From: Pinguiococcus pyrenoidosus
Lineage: Eukaryota > Sar > Pinguiophyceae > Pinguiochrysidales > Pinguiochrysidaceae
NCBI GenBank assembly: GCA_019677205.1
Contig: JAAMXY010001116.1
Location: 1 to 64,000 of the forward strand
Direction: 5' to 3'
Length of the DNA: 64,000 nucleotides
The first letter of the stretch is position 1; each line of letters opens with the position of its first letter. Shown here piece after piece: positions 20,820-30,601 of the stretch. The notes under the pieces are model-generated. The model worked only from the letters and a program-made list of their open reading frames with translations. It was not told the DNA's origin and did not search any database. The translations under genes were made by a program, and so were the position numbers.

Positions 20820-22553
20820 ATGTCGAAGATCGATGCGAGTCGACGGAGCAAGAGGTGGGTTAGCCGCGCGTAGCTGCGGACGTTCATGGCGCTTCTGACG
20901 AGGCACCTTTCTCTCAGCCGTCACTCTCCCTTGGAGCGAGACCTTGCCAGAGATCGCGTGCTCGGGAGAGTGAAGAAGAAGGCCGTTGCCGACGATGCGG
21001 ACGACGCGGAGGAGGCCTTCCTTTCGGCGGCGGACTCGCGGCGCGTGCTGGAGGAGGCCAAGCGGCAGCGAGAGGAGATTGAGCTCGAGGAGCGTGGCGG
21101 CCAGGCGGGCAACAGGGCAGAGGCAGGAGGATTCTTCATGGGAGGGGAGGAGGACGACGACGACGAGTCCATTGGCATGGAGATCAATGAGGAAGACGAA
21201 GATCTTATTCAAGTGGAGGACGGCGAGTGGGTCCAGGCGGGGGGAGTGCTCTCGGAGGCGGAGGAGCGCTTGATCGCACGCTTCATGCAGGAGGACGAGG
21301 GAGCTTCGCAAGCTGCGGCGCCCAGGCTCCTGTCCGACATCATTCTCGAGAAGATCCAGATGCAGGAGTTTGCGAGTGCAAGAGCTGCCCAGGACGGAGA
21401 GCGGCCGGAAATTCCGGAGAAGGTCGTGCAGGTCTACACGGAGATCGGCAAGATTCTGCAGCACTGGGGAAGAGTTCGAGTCCCCAAGGCCTTCAAGGTC
21501 ATCCCACACCTCACAAACTGGGAGGACATTCTTTATCTGACGCGACCGGACGAATGGTCGCCCCACTCATGGTATGACGCCACGTGCGTCTCATCAAGCG
21601 GCTGAGCGATAACGCATCTTTCTGGTGCCTCGCAGGTTTGTGGCGACAAGGCTCTTTGCTTCGAACTTGAACGAGGACATGGCCCGGCATTTCTATGCGG
21701 CATTCCTCCTGCCGAAGTGCCTCGAGGACATCTCGGAGAACAAGAGACTCAACTATCACCTGTATGCAAGCCTGCAGAAGGCCATGTACAAGCCAGCAGC
21801 GTGGGTCAAGGGCATCCTGCTTCCCCTAGCGCAGAACATGGCGCCGACCCTCCGACAAGCGGCCATCATTGGTGAGATTACGGAGCGCACTCTAGAAATC
21901 CCAGCTGCAGACTGACGATACTCAAACGGTAATCTTTTGATAGGATCGGTGCTCGCAAAGACATCGCTACCCATGCAGCACGGCGCAGCCGCGATGCTGA
22001 AGATCAGTCAGATGAAGTACAACGGCGTCACGTCTCTCTTCCTGCGTATCCTCCTGCAGAAGAAGTATGCACTTCCTCATAGGTACGAGACCGGATCCCT
22101 GTCAGGAGCGCCGCGTGGATCCTAATCCGGGGGTGTGTCTCTAGAGTTATCGACGGCCTCGTGGAGCACTTCTGCTCCTTCAAAGACGAAGACCGCCAGC
22201 TGCCCGTTCTTTGGCACCAGGTGAGAGACCCGGAACCTGTGATGAAAGCTTCCGAGGCTCAAATCTGGGGCGATCGTTGCAGGCGCTCTTAACGCTGGTG
22301 CAGCGATACAAGGAGGACATCACTCGAGCTCAGAAGCAGGAGCTCAAGGTAGCGAAATCCCTGCGACGGGCCTCAACTGCCTCGGTCTCATATGCTTTTC
22401 CTTCTCGTTCCTTCATTTTGGGGGGCAAAGGTGCTCATGCGGACCCAGTCGCACCACCTCATCACCACCGAAGTCCGCCGAGAACTTTTCACCAGCAGAA
22501 GTCGAGGCGACGATGCCAACGCGCCGGTGGAGGTAGAGAAGATGCAGTTGTAG
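20820..22553 (+). CDS. BYSL: Bystin (Enp1), 40S ribosome biogenesis factor
   Basis: Seven exons: 20820-20854, 20918-21571, 21636-21871, 21944-22082, 22145-22220, 22283-22348, 22431-22553; introns 62-82 nt. Spliced motifs match bystin throughout: RHSPLERDL near the N-terminus, KILQHWGRVRVPKAFK, FVATRLFASNLNEDMARHFY, LYASLQKAMYKPAAW, IIGSVLAKTSLPMQHGAAAM, RVIDGLVEHF and LLTLVQRYKEDI. Bystin/Enp1 joins pre-40S particles in the nucleolus and is needed for 18S rRNA processing and export. Residues ~30-110 are acidic and charged, as is usual in the family. The tiny first exon was chosen because it restores the conserved Arg-His-x-Pro-Leu start. Its stop codon lies 4 bp from that of the convergent glycosyltransferase gene. 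Confidence 0.95.
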
Positions 22554-22557
22554 TTTG

Positions 22558-24330
22558 CTAGCTCGGAGAGCAAACGTCGTTGAGAGGTAGCGTCTTGGCT
22601 TCGGTGCTATGCAGCCATTCCTGCCACGAGACATCGACGTGCGAGTTGGTCAGAGGTACAGAGACACATCTGCAATGCAGCATCGTCTGCGTACCTCCGT
22701 CACGTGCCGCTGCAGGTACCACATCTTCATGTCCTCCTTGAGGTACTTGAGCTTCTCCACTTTGTTTGCCGTCCAACACATATGAAACCTGCGCGAAGGA
22801 GCTTCCGTCAGCGAAGCTTGGCGATTATGACGCACGACGGCGCGACGGCGCGACGGATCGCTTACACAATCGGAGTGAACTCGCCGGCCACAATCCTCTT
22901 CATGAGATGCTTGTTTCGGTGGAACTGCTGGCCCGGGATGAAGATTCCCTTGGGCAATACCGAGACAACCAGGCCATGCCGAGAGGAAGCGTCGTTTAGG
23001 AGCTGCGACGTCGCCGTCTGTTGGCTGCCCCACCCGGAGATGAGGTCCCCGGCGCTCACCACCTCCCGCGCATATCTCCTCGTTCTATGATTTGATCGGA
23101 GGAACATGAACCCACTGTTGGCGAAGAAGGGCGTATATCTCGCGCTGCGAGCTCCGTCGTCCATCCAAAAGGAATCGACCAGAGGGTACTGATTAAAGTA
23201 CTGCATCGGGTCCTGGAGCCACACCAGATCAGCGTCCTGGAAGAGCGTGTCATAGCCGAGACGCAGGGGCAGCCAAAGCGCGATGCTCTTCAGAAGCATC
23301 ATTGCCGCGAAAGTCCGATCTCCGTACTGCTTTGCGGCCGAGGTCGGGAAGGTTCCAAATGCCGGATGATGAAAGGTGTGCACCCCTTTGTCACGGAATA
23401 TATCCGACACCGAGTCATCGGCGGTGAAGACGATTACGTTCGCCGTGGAGATCCCGACCCGCTGCATGGAGCAGAGACAGTTGAGGAGGAGATCGCTCTG
23501 CCCGTGGTTGACGGCCATGGACACGATGTGGCCGTGCTCGGAGCTGGACGCTGCCTGCTGCAGGATTGGCTGCAGCAGCTCATCGATCGCCGGGAGCATG
23601 ACGTACAGAGCGCGGAGGTGCTCTTCGAAAACCTCTCTCGTTCGGCTACCGCTCCTTTTCGGCCCGAACCCCTGTGGGGCGGCGCTTCTCCCCACTGCAG
23701 GCGGCGTGGTCATCCCGTTGCGCACCACTCCCCCGGATCCTTTGAGTAGTCTGCCAGTGTATCTAAACGGACTGGCGACGGGATACTCGTCGGACCGCAC
23801 GAATCTCTCGACGAGACCAGATCCTTCCCGTGGACTCGCGCCGCCCACTCCGGCAAGCTCCGGCATCTGCCCGAGCGGACTGCCAGCATCGCTGACTTGC
23901 GCGTCAATGAGGAGGCAGATGTCCTGCGCCGGCTGTAGCGTCGTCTTCTCCCCAGATATGGGCACAACCGTCACCTCGTCACAAGCCTCCAGCGCGAGCC
24001 TGCGAGGAGCGGCTCTCTGTAACGCTAGAGTGGCTGCATGTCGTCCAATCATGCCACCTACCTCGCGCGCTTCTCCACCGGGAATGCATCACGCGGCTGA
24101 ACGAAAGGGACAAGCGGGATGAAGCACTCCCCTAGCTTTCTACTCGTCAGTTCTTCACTTTCTGCGCTAGGTTCTTCTGATACCTGTGTCGATGAAGGGC
24201 CCTCTTGGAAGGCAAGGTGTTGCCGTGCCGTAGCCTCAGAGAGCAGTACTGCTTTTTGGGGCCCTGCGGCGCGTCTTCGCAATGAGCCTTCGCGCCGCCT
24301 TGTCGGATTTCCACACAGCGTGCGTACCAT
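22558..24330 (-). CDS. GT77-like nucleotide-diphospho-sugar glycosyltransferase
   Basis: Proposed exons 24330-24062, 23999-22866, 22788-22695 and 22620-22558, introns 62, 77 and 74 nt (~519 aa). The core matches the nucleotide-diphospho-sugar transferase family (GT77; plant XEG113/RRA): VSMAVNHGQSDLLLNCLCS at the start, FQDADLVWLQDP with the metal-binding DxD, FFANSGFMFLRSN and a C-terminal FHMCWTANKVEKLKYLKE. Plant members are Golgi enzymes that add arabinose to hydroxyproline-rich proteins or galactose to pectin. The exact donor and acceptor here are unknown. A typical type II signal anchor was not found, so the 5' end (start at 24330) is uncertain and an upstream exon may be missing. Confidence 0.8.
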
Positions 24331-25280
24331 TCGGGAAGAACATCTCCGGCAGGATCATTGACAACGCTTCCGTCCTGCACGCAACCAATGCCCAGCCCGT
24401 GAGTAGGCGCCTGCGGCGATGGACCTTGCAGGCAGGGCTTCGAAGGCGGCGTGGCACGACGAACCTGCTCAGGACCCAGGCACTGCGGTATGGAACGTTC
24501 GCCAAAGGGTCCGCGATCTCCTTCGCCCCCACGCTGTCATCCCCCCCTCCCGTGCTCGAGTCGAGTCTGGACAGGATGGGTGTTGTTTTCTTGGGGTCAG
24601 CTCCTGAGCCAGCGCTTTGCCTTCTGCAGGGCTGAGCTCACATGTGAATGACATGCGACGGAGTACCTTGGCGGATCCTTTCCTGCCCATCGTCGATATG
24701 CATCGCCTTCGTTGAGCACGAGTCCAGCCTAAGCATGGTCATCACGAGTCATAGAAATGCACAGGACTCTTTCAGGGAGAGCGTACCTTATGCAAGGTAG
24801 AGAAGTCTGTTTCTCCGTCCACTTCGGCGGCAACGCCGTTCTTCGGCTTGCGAAGAGCCAACGGAGTGGAGCAGAACTCATCACAGTTCGCGCAGCTCGA
24901 CTTTGCAACGTCCAAGGGCACCCTGTAGCTGCGACTCGAGTTGTTACGCCTGATCTGTCGCGTTTCCAGCAACAATCCATTGGACGTGCCGTGAAGAAGT
25001 TATACCTCGTTAGCGCGTGGGCACGCGCATCAGCAAGATTCGTATGCTCTCGCAAGATCGGCGGCAGCACATGGAGGCCGTAGAGAGCGCCAGCGAGACA
25101 GCCGACGCTCGCAGCCTGCGTGCCAGAGCTTCATGAACCATGCGCAAACTTCGCGCCAGGAGTAGGAGAGCAGGACATCATTCTCCTCCCACGAGAAGCT
25201 TACCAGCGCCATCGATACGCTGTGCGAGTTGCGCCGGCTGCTCGACGACTTCGCGCCCTCCAAGTCACTCATGGTGAGAT
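24282..25280 (+). other. Possible multi-exon plus-strand gene, unidentified
   Basis: Several plus-strand segments look exonic and can be chained through plausible splice sites: an ATG at 24282 to a gtgagt donor at 24400; an exon starting after ctgctcag at 24475; LSSHVNDMRRSTLADPFLP near 24635-24690; a long open stretch about 24776-24928; and a helical segment TSAIDTLCELRRLLDDFAP near 25200-25265. Splicing past 24928 could not be resolved in frame, and no family is recognisable. The start overlaps the uncertain 5' end of the minus-strand glycosyltransferase by 49 bp. The region may instead hold only a promoter and the tRNA flank. Confidence 0.3.
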
Positions 25281-25403
25281 GAGCGCTGTCGCCTCAAACG
25301 ACTCGTGTGGTGGACTGCGGAGAGAGGGGAGAGCGGCGGAGGCGCAGAGAGCTTGGAACCGTCTTGAACAATGATCATAAGATGTAGAAAAAAAGAAGGA
25401 GGT

Positions 25404-25408
25404 AAAAA
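25404..25408 (-). terminator. RNA polymerase III terminator of tRNA-Ala
   Basis: Five consecutive T on the minus strand begin 2 nt after the tRNA discriminator position, the usual Pol III stop signal. Confidence 0.8.
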
Positions 25409-25410
25409 GG

Positions 25411-25483
25411 AGGAGGTGCCGGGTATCGATCCCGGTACCTCGTGCATGCTAAGCACGCGCTCTACCATCTGAGCTACACCCCC
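25411..25483 (-). tRNA. tRNA-Ala (anticodon AGC)
   Basis: The minus strand folds into a standard cloverleaf. Acceptor GGGGGTG pairs with CACCTCC, including the G3-U70 wobble that defines alanine tRNAs. D-arm is GCTC/GAGC, anticodon arm CGTGC-TTAGCAT-GCACG (AGC), T-arm CCGGG-ATCGATA-CCCGG. No intron. Internal A and B boxes are present. The discriminator (25411) reads U on the tRNA strand rather than the usual A73; CCA is not encoded, as normal in eukaryotes. Confidence 0.97.
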
Positions 25484-25758
25484 ACTGCGGAACGCGCTTC
25501 CGCTTACAGAGATGGGGAAATCGATACTATATGAATACTGCCAAATATCATCTTTGCCGCAAGTGAACTTCAACTACGTTCCTCGATTCGTTTCCGCTTC
25601 GTGCTTGTTTCGCAACCGTTTCGAAGTGGACGGCACCGCCCCGCTTCTGTGCTCATGGCGCAGGGATGTCAAACGTGACTGAAGACCGACCTCTTCTTTT
25701 GTTTTTTTTATGGGAAGCGTTCTTCTGTTGATGCCAAAAACTGCTTTCTCGGGAACCA

Positions 25759-26781
25759 CTAGCCTCCTAGGTCGCGCTCGAGGGCTTTCCGCAGGCCTGT
25801 TTGATACTCTGATATCAACCGGAGATGGATCGACGTGCCGTCTGGCTCGACCGCGTCGGTCTGCAAGTAGTCAAGCATGGAAGCTTTCTCCGCGTCGTCC
25901 ATTCGAAGCGCGACGACGTCGTACGCAGCAGCGCTTGGGTCCAAGAACCCGTAGTCTTGGATGAAGCGGTCATTCCCCGTGAGCGCGTCTCCGTAGGAGA
26001 TTGTCACTTGCTCCCCGGGAAGCATGTTCCTTCCGGCGATGACCTTCAACGTCCCGCCCGCGCAAGCCCTTCCACTCAAGAGCTGTGCGCTGCCTCTATC
26101 GTGGTTGCACATGTCGATGAACGGAATGAGCAGCTTCTTCGGCCGCTCCCCCACGTCGCCCTGCACAGTCAAGACCCTGGAGCTCACAATCCACGTCGCC
26201 CAGGAGAAGTCGTCCATTCCAAACTCTTGCGATCTAGCTTCATGTCGCTCCTTGACGCTTTGCTTCCGTCTCCTGGTCTCTGTGGCGATGCGCTCGAATG
26301 CGACCGCGTTCAAGGCCTCGTCGGGCCAGAAGTCGGTCGCGCCCAGGCAATCCGAGCTGCCCTTTGGCGGCAGCAACTGGAAGTACGCCTGCGTCGCTGC
26401 ATTCTCTGCCTTTGCGCTGCTCATCGTCTGCAGCAAAGCCGAAGCAGGAAGGGTCGGATCCCCAGCTTCCGACCCCAAATTGATCGATGCTTCCGCGGGA
26501 ATCATCAGGATCTGCTCCCCCTTTTTGATCTCCTGCTGCGCGACGACGCCACGCAGCTTAAACCCAACGTCAAAAGTGGCGATGGCAACCTTGTGAATCT
26601 CAGAGCCTCTGTCTTGCAAGTAGTCGTACAGTTGCAGAACTTCAGGGCTCCTGTCGAGCTCGAAGTCCGGAAGCTTCTTCCTGGCTTTCCTGCTCTTCCC
26701 CTTGCTTCCGGCCCCCGGAGCGCCAAACCCCTTCATGCCCATGCAAGGCCGGAGGTGCCGAAGTGCACTGCAGCTCTGCAT
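25759..26781 (-). CDS. SET-domain protein lysine methyltransferase (Rubisco LSMT/SETD3-like)
   Basis: Single exon, 340 aa, from the ATG at 26781. The split SET fold is visible: RGVVAQQEIKKGEQILMIPA (first strands), a long helical insert, FIDMCNHD (the N-H motif that contacts S-adenosylmethionine), then GEQVTISYGDALTGNDRFIQDYGFLDP with the catalytic Tyr and the 'YGF' end. This N-H-C-x2-N-to-DNHD variant is characteristic of the LSMT/SETD3/SETD6 group, which methylates non-histone substrates such as Rubisco large subunit, aldolase, actin or ribosomal proteins. The protein is shorter than plant LSMT (~490 aa) and seems to lack most of the C-terminal substrate-binding domain. The basic N-terminus could be an organelle transit peptide, but this is not clear. 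Confidence 0.85.
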   Translation of the reverse strand: MQSCSALRHLRPCMGMKGFGAPGAGSKGKSRKARKKLPDFELDRSPEVLQLYDYLQDRGSEIHKVAIATFDVGFKLRGVVAQQEIKKGEQILMIPAEASINLGSEAGDPTLPASALLQTMSSAKAENAATQAYFQLLPPKGSSDCLGATDFWPDEALNAVAFERIATETRRRKQSVKERHEARSQEFGMDDFSWATWIVSSRVLTVQGDVGERPKKLLIPFIDMCNHDRGSAQLLSGRACAGGTLKVIAGRNMLPGEQVTISYGDALTGNDRFIQDYGFLDPSAAAYDVVALRMDDAEKASMLDYLQTDAVEPDGTSIHLRLISEYQTGLRKALERDLGG

Positions 26782-27187
26782 CTGTATGGCAGCCAGCACA
26801 CCCGAGCCTTAAGAACGCCCGTGCTACAGATTCTCACGTGACGACGATTCTACCTGACGTAGTTGTAGTAGCAGGGGCAGCGCCCAGCACAGCACTGCTC
26901 TTTTGAACCACAGGCTTTGCCGACACGCGCGCGGCTTTCGCGCCACCCATCGCTCTCGAAGGGCACTCGCCATTGAAAGCCAACGGTCGCATCTAGGGAC
27001 GTTGCCGGAGGCGCCCGGGCGCGTGGCGCGAGCGATGCTCCGTATCGATATTCATCATTTTCGCTATGGGTTTGAGTGGAAGATCCACGCTATCGAAAAT
27101 TTGTACTTCAAATCGAAGCGAAAGAGCTTGTTTTCAGCGCTGCAAGTTTCGTGGTTCGCGCAGCTTCCTCTTATCCAGTTATTGTTC
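26782..27187. promoter_or_regulatory. Divergent promoter region between SET-domain and SRP72 genes
   Basis: No gene supported. The stretch 27040-27187 is AT-richer than its flanks and precedes the first SRP72 ATG. Confidence 0.4.
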
Positions 27188-30100
27188 ATGACTTCAAGTG
27201 CGCGAATCGCTCTCGCGGCGCTCGAGGCGTCGAAAGCGCATCTTCGCAGCATGGAGGGCCCTGAGGTCCAGGCGCTCTATCAGGAACTGCGCAAAGCAGT
27301 CCTCCGTGAGAACTGGGACCGCATCGGCGCGGTGTGCGGCCGCCTGCGACGCGCTGTCGGAGACGACGCCGACGTTTTGAAGAGCGAATGTGTGGCTTTG
27401 CTACAGCAAAAGCGGTTTGAAGCCGCCTTGGAGCTGGCGGCGAAGCACGACTTCCTCAGCTTCGAGAAGGCCTATGCTCTGTATCGGCTAGGCCGTCACG
27501 ACGACGCGAGACGAGCGTGCCAAGCGGCGTCATCGGATGAAAACCCCGCTTTCCAGCACCTGAACGCCCAGCTTGACTACCGCGAAGGCGATTTTGAGCG
27601 CGCCAAGCTCTTCTACAAGGACTTTGTGACCGGGCAGGCGGACCAGACGGAAGAGCTGGACGATGCAGCCGTGCACGACGCCACCGTCAACTACCTGGCA
27701 ACTCTGGGCGGGACGGCGGATTGCGCCGGCCTGGACGAGTGCCTCGACGGCCTGGATGAGGTCGTGCAGGACGACTACGAGGTGGCATACAATGCCGGAG
27801 TAGTCCTCAGCGCAGCAACGGCGGAAGGCGGCATGGACAAGGTGAGGCATTGGGCTCCAAGGCAGGAGAAAGGAAGCAGCAACAGAAGCAGCAGCAGCAG
27901 CAGCAGGAGCAGCAGGAGCAGCAGGAGCAGCAGCAGGAGCAGCAGCAGCAGCAGCGGTAAACGTTCTTTGGACTTTCGTGATCTAGGTGTCACGCGCGGC
28001 CAGCTTCCTCCGACGGGCCCGCGAGCTCTGCATCTCCACGCTTGAAGATGAGGGCTTGGGCCAGGATGAGATCGCAGAGGAATGCGGCATCATGGACATC
28101 GCCTTGTCCTTCATGCTGCTGCACGAGAATGCAAAAGACGCGGTGGATCTTTGCATGAATGCTCTTCAGCGGAAGAGCGGCAGGCCAGTGGATATGTCCG
28201 TGGCCGCCAACAACTTGACCGTGCTACGCGGGAAACGGTGATCACGTCGCTGCTGTTCGAATGACCCTGTACGGTGATGCGCTCATCCTCGTCGTCAACC
28301 CAGGGATCTGTTCGACAGCTACAGAAGACTGAACAAGGCCCTGGCGAGCACCCGCGGCAAGCTCAGCCAAGCGGAGCAGCTCACCTTGGAATGCAATCGG
28401 GCATTGCTCCTGCTGCTCATGGGAAAGTCAAAGGAATATCAGGACGACATACAGAGGCTTCGGGAAGCTTTCCCGGCTGAATCACAGGTAGCTCTCTTGG
28501 GTGCTGGCATGAGAAACTGGAAACCCTCTCAACGATGTCTTGATCACCCATCTTTCGTCTGCTTTCCTGTCTTTGTCTTTTCCTTTTCCTTTTTCTTATT
28601 CTTTTCCTTTCTCTTTCGTCTTTCGTCTTTCCTCTCACCTGTTTCCTCTTCCCCTCCTTCCTCCCCAACTACTGCTACTACCACAGGTGGTCCTTCTCGA
28701 AGGCGCTCTTTCCCTGTTCAAAGGCGAAAGCCCTGCCGAGATCGCTGGACACCTAGAAGGGGCGTCCAGCTCCTTCCAGAACCGGCAGCAAAGCAGGCTG
28801 CTGCTTGCTGCTGCGGGTCTCTGGCTTCAGGTCGCGTTTGACTTCTTCCCGTTGTGCCCATCCTGGAGGCCGTAACCGCTCACCTGGTTCTCGTTTCCAA
28901 ATGCCCCGCAGGCAGCAGACCCAGAAAAGGCGTGGGCCACCCTACAACGGCTCGAGGTGAGCAAGTCGGTAGTCCCTCGCAGCATGGTATTTGCTGCTGG
29001 CTCGCGAGCCATGCTGAACCAAACAACGCAGGCCGTTGACCCCGAGCTGATGGCAAGACCGGCCGTGATTGCGACCCTCGTGAACATGTTGGACTCCTGG
29101 GGCAAGCACGAAGAGGCGCAGCAAAGGCTCGAGAATGCTGCAGATGCGCACGTAAGCTTGCTCGGGCAAGAAGTGAGTATGCTCGCAGGGGGACGTTCTC
29201 CTAAGGGTCTCCTTGGTCTCTTTGATCTCGATCTATAGCAATCAACGCCAGCCTTCACGCGATATGCCATTGGATACAACATCAAGTTTGGCGACTTTCG
29301 CGCTGTAGCCAAGCGGATTGACGACCTGGAGGAAGCCGAGCAGATAAGCCCGGAGGAGCGCATCGAGTTTCTGGCATTGAAGACGCTGGCGCTCTCCTGG
29401 ATGTCCGGAAGTGACGACGCAGGTGAGCCGCTTCGACGTCGTTCGCTTCGGAAGCCGTAGCTCATGGGTTGCGCCCAGACGTGGAGATAGAGCTCGACAG
29501 CTCAATTGCCTACCTTGGCACGACCGAAGCCGACTTGCTGAATGAGCCAGAAGACGAGGAGGCCGAAGAGTTGGACATCTTGGACCTTGAGAACAAAGTC
29601 CCGCACCGCGCAAGACGGCGGGTCGTGAAGAAGAGGTAAGGCGTTGTGGCTTTTTGCGAACGGAGGTGCCTCGCAGTCTCATGAAGTCATCTCTCAGCGT
29701 GGAGGCCGACACGAAGGACGAAGCCAACGATTCGGAACCCGTCGAGGCACCGGAGGAGATTCAAGAGAGCACCGCTCGGCCCCGTGGGGCGGTCGTCGAT
29801 GGCAAGAAACGCCGCGCTGCCAAACGCCCGGAGCGGATCATGCTCAGGAGAACAAAGCTGCGCGAGCAGTACCTCCAGAAGTTGGCTGCGGAAGGCAAGA
29901 TCCATGCCGATCGGCCTCCCAAGCCGGATCCGGAACGGTGGTTGCCTCGCAAGCAAAGGAGCTACAACAAACGTGGCAAACGACGGAACCAGTTCTTGGG
30001 GGCGCAGGGCTCAGGCGATGGTGGGTTTGCCGGATTCGTGCGCCTGCCTTGTGGATTGATGGCGGGCCGTTTTCTGATCGGTTTCCTGACCCCTGCGTAG

Positions 30101-30324
30101 GAGCGCAAAAGGACGCGGCGAAGCTCGATGTTGCCGCAAGGGTCGCCGAGAGGCGAGAGAAAGGCATCGAAAGTGCGAAGGAGGCGAAATCGAGCGCCCA
30201 GGCAACGGTACGGCTGGACACTGCTTGAGAGAAGCAAGCATTCGCTTACCACTTCTCCGCACGACGCGTCTAGGTGAGCTCATCGTCCGGGCGGCGGACG
30301 AAGAAGCGAGGGAAGCGCAAGTGA
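27188..30324 (+). CDS. SRP72: Signal recognition particle subunit SRP72
   Basis: Eleven exons: 27188-27841, 27987-28237, 28304-28487, 28687-28830, 28912-28956, 29032-29151, 29239-29422, 29479-29635, 29677-30020, 30101-30207, 30274-30324. Introns are 41-199 nt and every junction stays in frame. The N-terminal two thirds are TPR-like helical repeats (VLKSECVALLQQKRFEAALEL; FEKAYALYRLGRHDDAR). SRP72's RNA-binding domain is clear near the C-terminus: DPERWLPRKQRSYNKRGKRR, preceded by LRRTKLREQYLQKLAAEGK. The end GAQGSGDGAQKDAAKLD and a Lys/Arg tail also match. SRP72 pairs with SRP68 on SRP RNA to target proteins to the ER. Translation could instead start at the ATG at 27251, closer to the family's usual start. 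Confidence 0.95.
27875..27957. repeat. AGC/AGG microsatellite in SRP72 intron 1
   Basis: Interrupted agc triplets with agg interruptions fill the middle of the 145-nt first intron. The tract has no stop codon in the reading frame. Confidence 0.85.
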
Positions 30325-30601
30325 GGTCAAGCCCTAGGCCTGGGAAGGGACCATCGCAACACTGCTGCTCGTTTCTCTGTGCAATTTCATTTCACACGAA
30401 TGAGCAATTGGTCCTCTGCTGTTCGCTATCCACACATGTCTAGACGAGCACAAATGCCGCCCGTGTTTGCGCCCAAATGCCGCCCGTGCTTGCGCATGTT
30501 GCCAAAAACTCCTCTATGGACCCATGCCGCCCCATCTCAGCCTTGAGGAAGAGCAGCTGCCTGTCATGATGACGACCCCTCCGCTCCGACCTCGCGGTGT
30601 G

